Source: Sulfitobacter sp. 20_GPM-1509m (GTDB taxonomy: Bacteria > Pseudomonadota > Alphaproteobacteria > Rhodobacterales > Rhodobacteraceae). Taken from it: 64,000 nt of DNA. Under the pieces are notes generated by a model. The model had not been told where the DNA came from. It saw only the letters and a program-made list of their open reading frames with translations, and searched no databases. This document shows positions 51,112 through 60,068 of the stretch, one piece after another. Within the stretch, counting starts at the first letter, position 1. Each line of letters begins with the position of its first letter. The position numbers were made by a program, and so were the translations under genes. The stretch covers positions 62,001-126,000 of the forward strand of contig NZ_JIBC01000009.1 of the NCBI RefSeq assembly GCF_000620505.1. Reading direction: 5' to 3'.

Positions 51112-51705
51112 TCAGCCCTCGCGGTTGATGGTTTCGATGCCGTTGTGGATCAGCCGCGTAGACCACGGGATCGGGTTGCGCAGGGCAAAGTGGGCCATGC
51201 AGGCGCCTTCGGCCTCGTCCAGCAATTCCTGGATGCGCTCTTGCGGCTCGGGGCTGTCGATCAGCACATGGGTTTCCACCATCTCGGTCTCGCCCTCGGT
51301 CGTGTGGCCCATGTCGCGCATGGTGCTGAGGTTGGTCTTGAACCGCACCCTTTGTTCCAGCCGCAACGAGGTGATTTCGATTTTTCGGGCGGTGTAAATG
51401 TCGGTCAGGTGGGTCATCAGGCAAAAGCCGATTCCCGCACAGAAATAGGCCAGCGGCGGCGGAGCTGTGTCATCGCCCACAGGTGTCTGTTCGTCGCAAT
51501 ACAGCCGCAGCGGCGAAAACCCCGGAATGTTCACCTGGACCGTGCCGGTTTTCTTCTGGCGGCCCGTGGCCTCGGCCACGAGGTTCACCTCGAAATGCAG
51601 CGGTTCGGGCGGGCGGCCCTTTTTGAACGGGCTGGGGGTGTATTGGGTGGGCGCGGGCGGCGCGTCAGCGCGGGTGCCCACGTGGTAACGGCGTGTTTCG
51701 GTCAT
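51112..51705 (-). CDS. OsmC-family peroxide-resistance-like protein
   Basis: 197-residue OsmC/Ohr-fold protein. Seen: PPEPLHFEVNLVAEATGRQK, YFCAGIGFCLMTHLTDIYTA (a Cys at each end of the helix; OsmC proteins use two Cys to reduce organic hydroperoxides) and ETEMVETHVLIDSPEPQERI. The N-terminal 35 residues are an extension not typical of short OsmC. ATG 51705 was chosen because the following sequence is family-like. Upstream of gst in the same direction, so it probably heads a GST/OsmC pair. Confidence 0.82.
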   Translation of the reverse strand: MTETRRYHVGTRADAPPAPTQYTPSPFKKGRPPEPLHFEVNLVAEATGRQKKTGTVQVNIPGFSPLRLYCDEQTPVGDDTAPPPLAYFCAGIGFCLMTHLTDIYTARKIEITSLRLEQRVRFKTNLSTMRDMGHTTEGETEMVETHVLIDSPEPQERIQELLDEAEGACMAHFALRNPIPWSTRLIHNGIETINREG

Positions 51706-51795
51706 TGTTGTCCTCCCCTGACGTGGCGGGAGGGTGTCGCGGCGCACAGCTCTTGTCCAGTCACGAAGAGGCGGGCCGCCGCGACGGAAGATGCA

Positions 51796-52110
51796 TCAGC
51801 TCTTGTCGGTGACGTTCTCGGCAAAGGCCTGCTTGAACTCGGATTGCTGGGCGCTGGAGGCATCGGTTTGAAAGTTGGCTTTCCATTCGTCCATGGTCAT
51901 GCCGTAGAACGCCTCGCGGCCTTCGTCCTTGGTCATCTCGATGCCACGTTCGTTCGCGGCCTCCTGATACCAGCGCGACAGACAGTTGCGGCAAAAACCC
52001 GCCAAGTTCATCATGTCGATGTTCTGCACGTCGGTGCGGTCCTGCATCAGGTGTTGCTGCAAGCGGCGAAAGGCGGCGGCTTCCAGTTCGATCTGTGTCT
52101 GTGCGTCCAT
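51796..52110 (-). CDS. DUF1244-domain protein
   Basis: 104-residue cytoplasmic protein of the DUF1244 family, common in proteobacteria, of unknown function. Seen: EAAAFRRLQQHLMQDRTDVQ, NIDMMNLAGFCRNCLSRWYQ (two Cys two residues apart, possibly metal- or thiol-active) and EGREAFYGMTMDEWKANFQT, with a short Gln/Ser-rich C-terminal tail. ATG 52110 gives the expected N-terminus; upstream is a 243-nt gap to pyk where I see no gene. Confidence 0.87.
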   Translation of the reverse strand: MDAQTQIELEAAAFRRLQQHLMQDRTDVQNIDMMNLAGFCRNCLSRWYQEAANERGIEMTKDEGREAFYGMTMDEWKANFQTDASSAQQSEFKQAFAENVTDKS

Positions 52111-52353
52111 GGTGCGGGGTCCTTTGTGCGGGTGTTCAGCTTCAAGATTGGCGTCTTTGTGGGCAGCTTCAAGGTGCAGTGCAACCATGCCTTGGTCCAT
52201 CGGCGGGCCCGAACTGATGCAGCGGCATTCATATAGCCGTCATTCTTTGCTTCTAGGTGCAGGTCAGTTGTTATTGCGGGCAAACTGGGTGATAACGGTT
52301 GAAACACCCTGCGGTTGCCGCAAGAACGCCCTGAGAGAGAAGGTTAGCGCTAA

Positions 52354-53799
52354 ATGAGACGTAATCGGAATGTAAAGATTGTCGCCACACTTGGCCCTGC
52401 CTCTGATGACTATGACATGATTCGTGCGCTGCACGAGGCCGGTGCAGATGTGTTCCGTCTGAACATGAGCCACGGCAGCCATGACGAGATTGCGGTCAAG
52501 CACAAGATTATCCGCCAGGTGGAAGAGGACCTGGGCAGCACCATCGGCATTCTGGCCGACCTTCAGGGGCCAAAGCTGCGCGTTGGTGTGTTCGCGGGCG
52601 ACAGCGAAATGCTGGAAGAGGGTGCTGCGTTCCGTCTGGATCTGGACCCTGCCGAGGGCAACGCCGCCCGCGTGTGCCTGCCGCACCCCGAGATTTTCGC
52701 GGCGCTGAAACCCGGTGCCTCGCTGCTGGTCAATGATGGTAAGATCCGCCTGAAGGTCGAGGATTGCGGCGATGATTTTGCCGATTGCACGGTGATCGCG
52801 GGCGGTGTGATCTCGAACCGCAAGGGCGTGAACGTGCCCGACGTGGAGCTGCCGCTGGCCGCGCTCAGCGACAAGGACCGTGCCGATCTCGAATTCGTGT
52901 GCGCGCTGGGGGTCGACTGGCTCGCGCTCAGCTTTGTGCAGCGGCCGGGGGATGTGGAGGAGGCGCGGGGGCTGGCCAAGGGCCGTGCCGCGATCCTGTC
53001 CAAAATTGAAAAGCCCAGTGCGGTGGAGCGGTTTGACGAAATCCTCGCCGTCAGCGACGGCATCATGGTGGCCCGTGGCGACCTGGGCGTGGAGCTGCCG
53101 GTGCAGAACGTGCCGCCGATCCAGAAGCGGCTGGTCCGCAAATGTCGCAGTGCCGCCAAGCCGGTGATCGTGGCGACGCAGATGCTGGAAAGCATGATCG
53201 AAAGCCCGATGCCGACCCGCGCCGAGGTGTCGGACGTGGCCACTGCGATCTATGAAGGTGCGGATGCCGTCATGCTGAGCGCCGAAAGTGCGGCTGGCAA
53301 TTATCCGGTCGAGGCGGTGCGCACCATGGACAACGTCGCCACCGAGGTCGAGCGCGACCCGACCTATACGCAGATCATCGAAAGCAGCCGAGACGCCAAG
53401 CGCAACAGCGTGGCCGACGGTATCGTGGCCGCTGCCCGCGAGATTGCCGAGACGACGAACATCAAGGCGATCTGCTGCTTTACCCAGAGCGGCACAACCG
53501 CCCTGTTGACCGCCCGCGAACGGCCCCGCGTGCCGATCATCGCGCTGACCCCGCTGGTGGGCACCGCGCGGCGACTGGCGCTGAGCTGGGGGTGCAACTG
53601 TGTGATCACCGACACGATGGAGCGGTTCAAGATGGCCGTGGTCGGCGCAGCCAAGGCGGCGCGGTCCGAGGGCTTTGCCACCGAGAACGACCAGATCGTC
53701 GTGACGGCCGGTGTGCCGTTCAACGTGCCGGGTACGACGAATATCCTGCGTGTGGCGCCTTGTGATGAACGTTTGATTTTCAGCACTGATCCGGAATAG
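52354..53799 (+). CDS. pyk: Pyruvate kinase
   Basis: Glycolytic enzyme of 481 residues making pyruvate and ATP from phosphoenolpyruvate. Seen: KIVATLGPASDDYDMIRALH, ADVFRLNMSHGSHDEIAVK, ILSKIEKPSAVERFDEILAV (catalytic Lys and Mg-binding Glu), DGIMVARGDLGVELP (Asp), IVATQMLESMIESPMPTRAE and EGADAVMLSAESAAGNYPVE, then the C-terminal allosteric domain (CFTQSGTTALLTARERPRVP). Followed by a small membrane protein 9 nt later. Confidence 0.97.
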   Translation: MRRNRNVKIVATLGPASDDYDMIRALHEAGADVFRLNMSHGSHDEIAVKHKIIRQVEEDLGSTIGILADLQGPKLRVGVFAGDSEMLEEGAAFRLDLDPAEGNAARVCLPHPEIFAALKPGASLLVNDGKIRLKVEDCGDDFADCTVIAGGVISNRKGVNVPDVELPLAALSDKDRADLEFVCALGVDWLALSFVQRPGDVEEARGLAKGRAAILSKIEKPSAVERFDEILAVSDGIMVARGDLGVELPVQNVPPIQKRLVRKCRSAAKPVIVATQMLESMIESPMPTRAEVSDVATAIYEGADAVMLSAESAAGNYPVEAVRTMDNVATEVERDPTYTQIIESSRDAKRNSVADGIVAAAREIAETTNIKAICCFTQSGTTALLTARERPRVPIIALTPLVGTARRLALSWGCNCVITDTMERFKMAVVGAAKAARSEGFATENDQIVVTAGVPFNVPGTTNILRVAPCDERLIFSTDPE

Positions 53800-53808
53800 C
53801 GTTGCCGG

Positions 53809-54054
53809 ATGGACAAGCTGTCGAAATATCTGGATTCCGACATGGCCCTGGTTCTGGGGGTCGTGATCGCATTGTTGTCGATCCCGTCCATCCTGTCGGC
53901 CATGACCGACGGGCGTGCCCCACGGGCTTCGGCCGTCACGATCCTGATTGCGGGGGCGTTGATCATTTTTGCGGTCAAGACCCATCCGGGCGGTTACCAG
54001 ATCAGCGATGTGCCCCACGCCTTTGTCACGGTCGTCGCCCGTTACATGCCCTGA
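53809..54054 (+). CDS. Small predicted membrane protein
   Basis: 81-residue protein with two hydrophobic helices (ALVLGVVIALLSIPSILSAM, residues about 12-31, and ASAVTILIAGALIIFAVKTH, residues about 40-59) and short charged loops. I do not recognise a named family. It follows pyk by 9 nt and precedes the rpmI promoter, so it is probably the second gene of the pyk message. Could be a membrane anchor or simply conserved-hypothetical. Confidence 0.7.
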   Translation: MDKLSKYLDSDMALVLGVVIALLSIPSILSAMTDGRAPRASAVTILIAGALIIFAVKTHPGGYQISDVPHAFVTVVARYMP

Positions 54055-54086
54055 CGATATCTGTGTCCTGGCCTGCGAATTAGCGC

Positions 54087-54115
54087 TTGCCTCGTAGGCG
54101 GATGCCTCCTATATG
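54087..54115 (+). promoter_or_regulatory. Promoter of rpmI-rplT
   Basis: TTGCCT (54087-54092), 17-nt spacer, TATATG (54110-54115), followed by a 76-nt leader with an AGGAG before rpmI. Spacing is optimal for the housekeeping sigma factor. Confidence 0.6.
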
Positions 54116-54191
54116 CACCTCTCGTTCTGCGCGTCCGGCCCAAAGTGGCATGCCGAGTCGCGCGTCTACCGAACTCAAGAAGGAGACGGAA

Positions 54192-54392
54192 ATGCCCAAG
54201 ATGAAGACCAAGTCGAGCGCCAAAAAGCGCTTCAAGGTGAGTGCCACAGGCAAAGTCATCGGTGCCCAGGCTGGTAAACAGCACGGCATGATTAAGCGGA
54301 CAAACAAGTTCATTCGCAACGCACGCGGTACGACAGCTTTGTCGGCACCCGATGCCAAGATCATCAAGGGCTTTATGCCCTACGACCGATAA
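54192..54392 (+). CDS. rpmI: 50S ribosomal protein L35
   Basis: 66-residue basic ribosomal protein. Seen: [40 protein letters not shown] and [18 protein letters not shown], matching bacterial L35 throughout. AGGAG is 7 nt before ATG 54192; the longer in-frame reading covers the leader. infC, which often precedes it, is not upstream; instead pyk and a small membrane gene are. It is followed 15 nt later by rplT, the standard pair. Confidence 0.98.
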   Translation: MPKMKTKSSAKKRFKVSATGKVIGAQAGKQHGMIKRTNKFIRNARGTTALSAPDAKIIKGFMPYDR

Positions 54393-54407
54393 GAAGGAGC
54401 CTGAACC

Positions 54408-54773
54408 ATGTCACGCACCAAAGGCGGCACAGTCACACACGCACGTCACCGTAAAATCGTCAAAGCCGCAAAAGGCTATTACGGACGTCGCAAAGCAGTA
54501 TTCAAAGTTGCAACACAGGCGGTCGACAAGGCCAACCAGTACGCAACACGCGACCGGAAAAACCGCAAGCGCAACTTCCGCGCCCTGTGGATCCAGCGCA
54601 TCAACGCCGGCGTTCGCGCCCATGACGAATCGCTGACATACAGCCGGTTCATCAATGGTCTGAACCTGGCAGGCATCGAAGTTGACCGTAAGGTTCTGGC
54701 CGATCTGGCCGTGAACGAACCGGCGGCCTTCGCAGCCATCGTCGACCAGGCCAAAGGCGCGCTGCCCGCGTAA
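54408..54773 (+). CDS. rplT: 50S ribosomal protein L20
   Basis: 121-residue protein needed for early 50S assembly and binding 23S rRNA. Seen: [60 protein letters not shown] and [25 protein letters not shown] precedes the ATG. In E. coli it represses its own operon at a leader; no matching pseudoknot could be judged by eye here. Closed by the strong terminator at 54798-54823. Confidence 0.98.
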   Translation: MSRTKGGTVTHARHRKIVKAAKGYYGRRKAVFKVATQAVDKANQYATRDRKNRKRNFRALWIQRINAGVRAHDESLTYSRFINGLNLAGIEVDRKVLADLAVNEPAAFAAIVDQAKGALPA

Positions 54774-54797
54774 CCTTTGACGGTTGAACAAATTTGA

Positions 54798-54823
54798 AAG
54801 GCCCTGCCATCCGGCGGGGCCTT
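54798..54823 (+). terminator. Rho-independent terminator of rpmI-rplT
   Basis: Stem AAGGCCCTGCC / GGCGGGGCCTT, 11 bp with one G-T pair, loop ATCC, followed by TTTGCGTTTT. 25 nt past the rplT stop. Confidence 0.85.
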
Positions 54824-54836
54824 TTGCGTTTTGGGG

Positions 54837-55427
54837 TCAGATGCCTGCGGTGCCCAATTGGCGCGCTGTGGCGATCCATGTGTCTGTACGCCCGGCCTTT
54901 GGATGGCTGGCCCCGGCGAAAAAGCTGACGCGGGTCGGGGTGATGCCCACAAACCTCAGGATATGGTCGCGCAACTGCCGGATCATGGCGCTGCGGTAGA
55001 TCAGCGACAGAAACCAGCGCGGCGTGTCCGACGTGATGACCAGACGGGCGCTGCGCCCTTGCAGCATGGGACGGGGCATGCCGGTGATTTTCAGATTGCG
55101 GGTGTCATAGCTGCGCCCCGGAAGGAAGGCCCGGTCGAACATTCCTTTGAGCTTGGCAGGCAGGCCGCCCCACCACATGGGGGTGGTGATCACCACGTGC
55201 TGCGCCCATTCGATATCACCCAGCAGCGTTTCAAGGTCCGGCTCCAGCGGCTTGGAGTAGGTGTAGCCGTTAAATCCATAGTCGGAATCAAAGGCCATGT
55301 CGCGCAGGTGGGTCAGGCGCACGTCATGCCCGGCCGCCTGTGCGGCGGCGGCATATGTCTCGGCCAGCGTGCGGTTCAGCGATGTTTCGGCGGGGTGTCC
55401 GTTCAGGATGAAAATACGTTTGGGCAT
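54837..55427 (-). CDS. Flavodoxin-fold NAD(P)H dehydrogenase (quinone), KefF/MdaB-like
   Basis: 196-residue quinone reductase-like flavoprotein. Seen: MPKRIFILNGHPAETSLNRT at the start (FMN phosphate loop), HDVRLTHLRDMAFDSDYGFN, WAQHVVITTPMWWGGLPAKL (the P-x-W-W-G-x-P motif over the flavin), KGMFDRAFLPGRSYDTRN. It is divergent from a TetR regulator with three copies of one operator between them, so its synthesis is probably induced by a quinone-like compound. Breaks the usual rplT-pheS order. ATG 55427 is family-consistent. Confidence 0.88.
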   Translation of the reverse strand: MPKRIFILNGHPAETSLNRTLAETYAAAAQAAGHDVRLTHLRDMAFDSDYGFNGYTYSKPLEPDLETLLGDIEWAQHVVITTPMWWGGLPAKLKGMFDRAFLPGRSYDTRNLKITGMPRPMLQGRSARLVITSDTPRWFLSLIYRSAMIRQLRDHILRFVGITPTRVSFFAGASHPKAGRTDTWIATARQLGTAGI

Positions 55428-55445
55428 GGGGTGAATCTCTTTAAA

Positions 55446-55512
55446 TTGACCATGGTCAAAATCGATAAGTTCAAAATTGACCGTGGTCAATAAAAAATTT
55501 GACCGCGGTCAG
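55446..55512. promoter_or_regulatory. Three-fold operator of the TetR-family regulator
   Basis: Three copies of a 14-bp palindrome: TTGACCATGGTCAA (55446-55459), TTGACCGTGGTCAA (55477-55490) and TTGACCGCGGTCAG (55499-55512). Start-to-start spacings 31 and 22 nt are near whole helical turns, placing all three on one DNA face in the divergent promoter region. Confidence 0.8.
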
Positions 55513-55534
55513 CAAACGTGGCAGACACATCAGG

Positions 55535-56113
55535 ATGAAACAGCCCGTTCAACAACGCACACTGAAAACCCGTGCCCGCCTGTTGGCGGCGGCAGAACAG
55601 GTGATTGCAGCGCAGGGGTTCGAAGCCTTGCGGGTCGATCAGGTGGTCGCCAATGCAGGTGTCGCCAAGGGAACGTTTTTTGCCCACTTCACCGACAAGG
55701 ACGCGCTGATGGCGCAACTGATCGGCAGCCGGATCAACACGGCCCTCGACATGATTGAAGAGCAGCCGACCCCGAACGATGTTGACGAGATTGTGCAGGC
55801 GCTTGCCCCGTTGATGGCGTTGATGACCTGCGAGCGCTATGTGTTCGACGTGATCCTGCGCCATTCCGGCGCGGCCATGGCCGAAGAAATTGGCCCGATT
55901 GCCGAAACCTTTGGCCGGTTCCAGACGGTGCTGGAAGGGTGGCTGAAAGATGCGCCCGTGCGCCGCGATGTGCCCGTGGCGATGCTGGCCGAAGGTGTCG
56001 GGGCATTTTTCATTCAGGTGATCGCGCTGCATTTCTGCGCTTTGCACAGCGATGTCGATATGCCCGCACGGCTGGCCCCGTGGCTGCGTGCGTGGCTGTT
56101 GCCGCCCGCCTGA
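55535..56113 (+). CDS. TetR-family transcriptional repressor
   Basis: 192-residue TetR-type regulator. Seen: RTLKTRARLLAAAEQVIAAQ, FEALRVDQVVANAGVAKGTF (HTH, recognition helix around residues 40-48) and FAHFTDKDALMAQLIGSRIN, then a ligand-binding helical domain with little sequence identity to known groups. ATG 55535 lies 22 nt past the last operator copy; the start at 55499 would lie inside it. It likely represses both itself and the divergent reductase. Confidence 0.9.
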   Translation: MKQPVQQRTLKTRARLLAAAEQVIAAQGFEALRVDQVVANAGVAKGTFFAHFTDKDALMAQLIGSRINTALDMIEEQPTPNDVDEIVQALAPLMALMTCERYVFDVILRHSGAAMAEEIGPIAETFGRFQTVLEGWLKDAPVRRDVPVAMLAEGVGAFFIQVIALHFCALHSDVDMPARLAPWLRAWLLPPA

Positions 56114-56184
56114 GGGCCTTGCCTCCCTTGTAATCAGCCGCGTTTCTGCTAGCACGTCTGCGACATATGACAGGACGGTTGACG

Positions 56185-57258
56185 ATGGACGATCTCAAGC
56201 AAAAATATCTCGGACAGATTGCCAATGCTGCCGATGAATCCGCGCTGGAAGAGATCCGCGTGACGGCTGTTGGCAAAAAGGGCGAAGTGGCGCTGAAGAT
56301 GCGCGAGCTGGGCAAGATGACGCCCGAGGAACGGCAGGTTGCCGGCCCCGCGCTGAATGCGCTCAAGGACGAGATCAACAGCGCGCTGGCCGCGAAAAAG
56401 GCCGCCTTGGGCGATGCCGCACTGGACGAGCGTCTGCGGTCTGAATGGCTGGACGTGTCGCTGCCGGGGCGTGGCCGTCGCGTGGGCACGATCCACCCGA
56501 TCAGCCAGGTCACCGAAGAAGTCACCGCCATCTTTGGCGAGCTGGGTTTTGCGAGCGCCGAAGGGCCGCGCATCGACACCGACTGGTACAACTTCGACGC
56601 GCTGAACATCCCCGGGCACCACCCCGCGCGGGCCGAGATGGACACGTTCTATATGCACCGCGCCGAGGGCGATGACCGTGCGCCCAACGTGCTGCGCACC
56701 CACACCAGCCCCGTGCAGATCCGCACGATGGAGGCACAGGGCGCGCCGCTGCGCATCATCTGCCCCGGCGGTGTGTACCGCGCCGATTACGACCAGACGC
56801 ACACGCCGATGTTCCACCAGATCGAAGGTCTGGCGATCGACAAGGACATCTCGATGGCCAACCTGAAATGGGTGCTGGAAGAGTTCTTCGCCGCCTTTTT
56901 CGAGGTCGACACGATCAAGACCCGCTTCCGCGCGTCGCACTTCCCCTTCACCGAGCCGTCGGCCGAAGTGGACATTCAGTGTTCGTGGGAAAACGGCACC
57001 GTCAAAGTGGGCGAAGGCGACGACTGGCTGGAGGTGCTGGGCAGCGGCATGGTGCACCCCAAGGTGCTGCAAGCGGGCGGGATCGATCCGAACGAATGGC
57101 AGGGCTTTGCCTTTGGCATGGGGATCGACCGGATCGCGATGCTGAAATACGGCATCCCCGATCTGCGGGCGTTCTTTGATTCAGACCTGCGCTGGCTGCG
57201 GCACTACGGCTTTGCCTCGCTGGATGTGCCGACGTTGCATGGTGGTTTGAGCCGCTAA
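56185..57258 (+). CDS. pheS: Phenylalanine--tRNA ligase alpha subunit
   Basis: 357-residue catalytic subunit of the alpha2-beta2 synthetase. Seen: N-terminal coiled coil ([40 protein letters not shown]), then the class-II core with [60 protein letters not shown] (motif 2 region) and [20 protein letters not shown] (motif 3). ATG 56185 is chosen because relatives start MDDLK; an ATG at 56167 would add six residues. One small gene separates it from pheT. Confidence 0.97.
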   Translation: MDDLKQKYLGQIANAADESALEEIRVTAVGKKGEVALKMRELGKMTPEERQVAGPALNALKDEINSALAAKKAALGDAALDERLRSEWLDVSLPGRGRRVGTIHPISQVTEEVTAIFGELGFASAEGPRIDTDWYNFDALNIPGHHPARAEMDTFYMHRAEGDDRAPNVLRTHTSPVQIRTMEAQGAPLRIICPGGVYRADYDQTHTPMFHQIEGLAIDKDISMANLKWVLEEFFAAFFEVDTIKTRFRASHFPFTEPSAEVDIQCSWENGTVKVGEGDDWLEVLGSGMVHPKVLQAGGIDPNEWQGFAFGMGIDRIAMLKYGIPDLRAFFDSDLRWLRHYGFASLDVPTLHGGLSR

Positions 57259-57282
57259 GACACCAAACGTGGAGGCATTCCC

Positions 57283-57564
57283 ATGCTCTTCAGACCCGAC
57301 CAGCACACCTATAGCGAAGACGACCTGCGCCGTTATGCCGTCTTCGAAATCATCTATACGCTGATCGACTTTGCGGCGGCGGGGCTGTTCCTGATCGGGT
57401 CCATAATGTTCCTGTCTTCCGCTTGGGAGAACTTTGGCACATGGCTGTTCATCGTGGGGTCTGTGCTGTTCGCCACCAAGCCCACGCTGCGCCTGATCCG
57501 CGAGTTGCGGCTGGCGGCGGCGGGGGATGAAAAGGATCTGGGCAAGCGGTTCGAAAAAGACTGA
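57283..57564 (+). CDS. YrhK-like domain small membrane protein
   Basis: 93-residue protein with two hydrophobic helices (residues about 20-43 and 50-69), resembling the YrhK domain. Seen: YAVFEIIYTLIDFAAAGLFL, LFIVGSVLFATKPTLRLIRE and a charged C-terminal tail. YrhK domains are small membrane modules of unknown function. It lies between pheS and pheT, 24 nt after pheS and 107 nt before pheT, so it is probably co-transcribed with them. No link to aminoacylation is apparent. Confidence 0.78.
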   Translation: MLFRPDQHTYSEDDLRRYAVFEIIYTLIDFAAAGLFLIGSIMFLSSAWENFGTWLFIVGSVLFATKPTLRLIRELRLAAAGDEKDLGKRFEKD

Positions 57565-57671
57565 CACGCAAAGCGACCGTCCTGTGCGCCACCCACCCGT
57601 CCACGCAGGTGTTGCACCCATCCGTATTTCTTGTCATTGCAGGGCGGCATATTCCGCAGGGGTAAAAGACC

Positions 57672-60068
57672 ATGAAATTCACGCTGTCCTGGCTCAAGTC
57701 GCATCTGGAAACCGATGCCACACTGGATGAGATCACATATGCGCTGACCGACCTCGGGCTTGAGGTTGAAGGCGTCGAAGATCGCGGGGCGGCGCTGGCG
57801 GCGTTTACCATCGGTTACGTGGAAAGCGCGGAAAAGCATCCCGATGCGGACCGTTTGCGTGTCTGTCAGGTGCAAACCGACGAGGGCGTCAAACAGATCA
57901 TCTGTGGCGCCCCCAATGCGCGGCAGGGGATCACCGTGGTCGTGGCCAAGCCGGGCGTTTACGTGCCGGGCATCGACACCACCATCGGCGTCGGCACGAT
58001 CCGTGGCATCGAAAGCTATGGCATGATGGCATCCGAGCGCGAGCTTGAGCTGTCGGAAGAGCATGACGGTATTATCGAGCTGGCATCGGGCGAGGTCGGG
58101 CAAACCTTCTCCGACTGGCTGGCCGCGAATGATCCTGCCAAGGTCGATCCTGTGATCGAGATTGCGATTACCCCCAACCGCCCCGATGCGCTGGGCGTAC
58201 GCGGCATTGCCCGCGATCTGGCGGCACGTGGACTTGGCACGCTGAAACCCTGTGCGGTTGAGGTGGTCGAGGCCAGCTTTGCCAGTGACATCAAGGTCAG
58301 CATCGACGACGACACGCTGGACGGCTGCCCGCTGTTCTGTGGTCGTCTGATCAAGGGCGTGAAAAACGGCCCCAGCCCGCAGTGGTTGCAAGACCGCCTG
58401 CGTGCCATCGGCCTGCGCCCGATCAGCTTCCTGGTCGATGTCACAAACTTCTTCACCTACGATCTGAACCGCCCCCTGCACGTCTTTGACGCGGACAAGG
58501 TTGCCGGAAACCTGCGCGTGCACCGCGCGGCAGGTGGTGAAACCATCACTGCGCTGGACGACAAGGAATACACCCTGCAAGCGGGCCAGATGGTGATTTC
58601 CGACGACAATGGCGTCGAAAGCATCGCGGGCATCATGGGCGGCGCGGCCTCGGGCTGTACCGACGAGACGGTCAATGTTTTTGTCGAAAGCGCCTATTGG
58701 GACACGGTGCAGATCGCCTATGCGGGCCGCGCGCTGAAAATCAACTCGGACGCGCGCTATCGCTTTGAACGCGGTGTTGACCCTGCCTTCACCCCCGAAG
58801 GGCTGGAGCACGCGGTGCGCATGATCGTGGATCATGCAGGCGGTGAGGCGTCGGAGCTGGTGCAGGCCGGTGGGGTGCCCGACACCGCACGCGCCTACAA
58901 GCTGGACGCGGCGCGGGTGCAATCGCTGGTCGGTATGGAAATCCCCGAAAGCCAGCAGCGCCAGACGCTGACGGCCCTTGGCTTCCGGCTTGAGGGCGAC
59001 ATGGCCCATGTGCCCAGCTGGCGCCCCGATGTGCAGGGCGAGGCCGATCTGGTCGAAGAGGTCGCGCGCATCGCGTCGCTGACCAAGCTGGAAGGCAAAC
59101 CGCTGCCGCGCCTGACACCCGGCGTGCCGCGTCCCGTCATGACCCCTGGCCAGCGCCGCGAACAAATCGCGCGGCGCACCACGGCGGCACTGGGGTACAA
59201 CGAGCTGGTCACCTACAGCTTTATCGATCAGGCCAGTGCGGCCCTGTTCGGCGGTGGCGATGACCTGACGCGGCTGGAAAACCCGATTTCCACCGACATG
59301 AGCCATATGCGCCCCGCGCTGCTGCCCGGCCTGCTGGCCGCCGCGGCCCGCAATCAGGCGCGCGGGTTCTCTGATCTGGCGTTCTTCGAGGTCGGGCCCG
59401 CCTTCCACGGCGGTGAGCCGGGCGAGCAGCACACGCTGGTCAGCGGCCTGCTGGTCGGGCGCACCGGCCCCAAGGACGTGCACGGCGCATCGCGCCCCGT
59501 TGATGTCTATGATGTCAAAGCCGACGCCGAGGCCATTCTGGCCGCCATGGGCGCGCCCGCCAAGGTGCAGATCCTGCGCGGCGCGGCCGATTGGTGGCAC
59601 CCGGGCCGTCACGGCAAGATCTGCCTGGGTCCGAAAAAGGTGCTGGGCATCTTTGGCGAGGTGCACCCGCGCGTTCTGGCAGCCATGGACGTCAAGGGCC
59701 CCGCGATGGCCTTTACCCTGTGGCCGGACGAGGTGCCGATGCCGCGCAAATCCGGTGCCAGCAAGGGCGCACTGACCATCAGCGACCTGCAAGCGGTCGA
59801 GCGTGACTTTGCCTTTGTGGTCGACGCCGAAGTCGAGGCGCTGACGCTGGTCAATGCCGCGCAAGGGGCCGACAAGGCGCTGATCGAAGACGTGCGCGTA
59901 TTTGACGAGTTCATCGGCGGCAGTCTGGGCGAGGGCAAGAAATCACTGGCCATCACCGTGCGCCTTCAACCCACCGACAAGACGCTGAAAGAGGCCGACA
60001 TCGAGGCGGTCAGCGCCAAGGTGGTCGAGAAGGTGACAAAGGCAACCGGCGGGATCCTGCGGGGGTGA
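57672..60068 (+). CDS. pheT: Phenylalanine--tRNA ligase beta subunit
   Basis: 798-residue editing and tRNA-binding subunit. Seen: N-terminal MKFTLSWLKSHLETDATLDE and an OB-fold tRNA-binding domain (EKHPDADRLRVCQVQTDEGV near residues 55-75), B3/4 editing domain (PNRPDALGVRGIARDLAARG; DVTNFFTYDLNRPLHVFDAD), B5 (RFERGVDPAFTPEGLEHAVR) and a C-terminal anticodon-binding FDX-ACB fold (DLQAVERDFAFVVDAEVEA; SLAITVRLQPTDKTLKEADI). Stop overlaps the next gene's GTG start by 4 nt. Confidence 0.97.
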   Translation: MKFTLSWLKSHLETDATLDEITYALTDLGLEVEGVEDRGAALAAFTIGYVESAEKHPDADRLRVCQVQTDEGVKQIICGAPNARQGITVVVAKPGVYVPGIDTTIGVGTIRGIESYGMMASERELELSEEHDGIIELASGEVGQTFSDWLAANDPAKVDPVIEIAITPNRPDALGVRGIARDLAARGLGTLKPCAVEVVEASFASDIKVSIDDDTLDGCPLFCGRLIKGVKNGPSPQWLQDRLRAIGLRPISFLVDVTNFFTYDLNRPLHVFDADKVAGNLRVHRAAGGETITALDDKEYTLQAGQMVISDDNGVESIAGIMGGAASGCTDETVNVFVESAYWDTVQIAYAGRALKINSDARYRFERGVDPAFTPEGLEHAVRMIVDHAGGEASELVQAGGVPDTARAYKLDAARVQSLVGMEIPESQQRQTLTALGFRLEGDMAHVPSWRPDVQGEADLVEEVARIASLTKLEGKPLPRLTPGVPRPVMTPGQRREQIARRTTAALGYNELVTYSFIDQASAALFGGGDDLTRLENPISTDMSHMRPALLPGLLAAAARNQARGFSDLAFFEVGPAFHGGEPGEQHTLVSGLLVGRTGPKDVHGASRPVDVYDVKADAEAILAAMGAPAKVQILRGAADWWHPGRHGKICLGPKKVLGIFGEVHPRVLAAMDVKGPAMAFTLWPDEVPMPRKSGASKGALTISDLQAVERDFAFVVDAEVEALTLVNAAQGADKALIEDVRVFDEFIGGSLGEGKKSLAITVRLQPTDKTLKEADIEAVSAKVVEKVTKATGGILRG

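Noticed and set aside
50392-52236. 614-residue open frame on the plus strand
   Set aside because: Antisense to gst, the OsmC-family gene and DUF1244, all of which have clear motifs on the minus strand.
52111-52353. A gene between DUF1244 and pyk
   Set aside because: Short frames on both strands there lack ribosome-binding sites and families; I read it as the pyk leader and promoter.
57354-59864. 836-residue open frame on the minus strand
   Set aside because: Antisense to pheT, which has full synthetase motifs; the frame's His/Gln/Arg-rich composition is that of a shadow.
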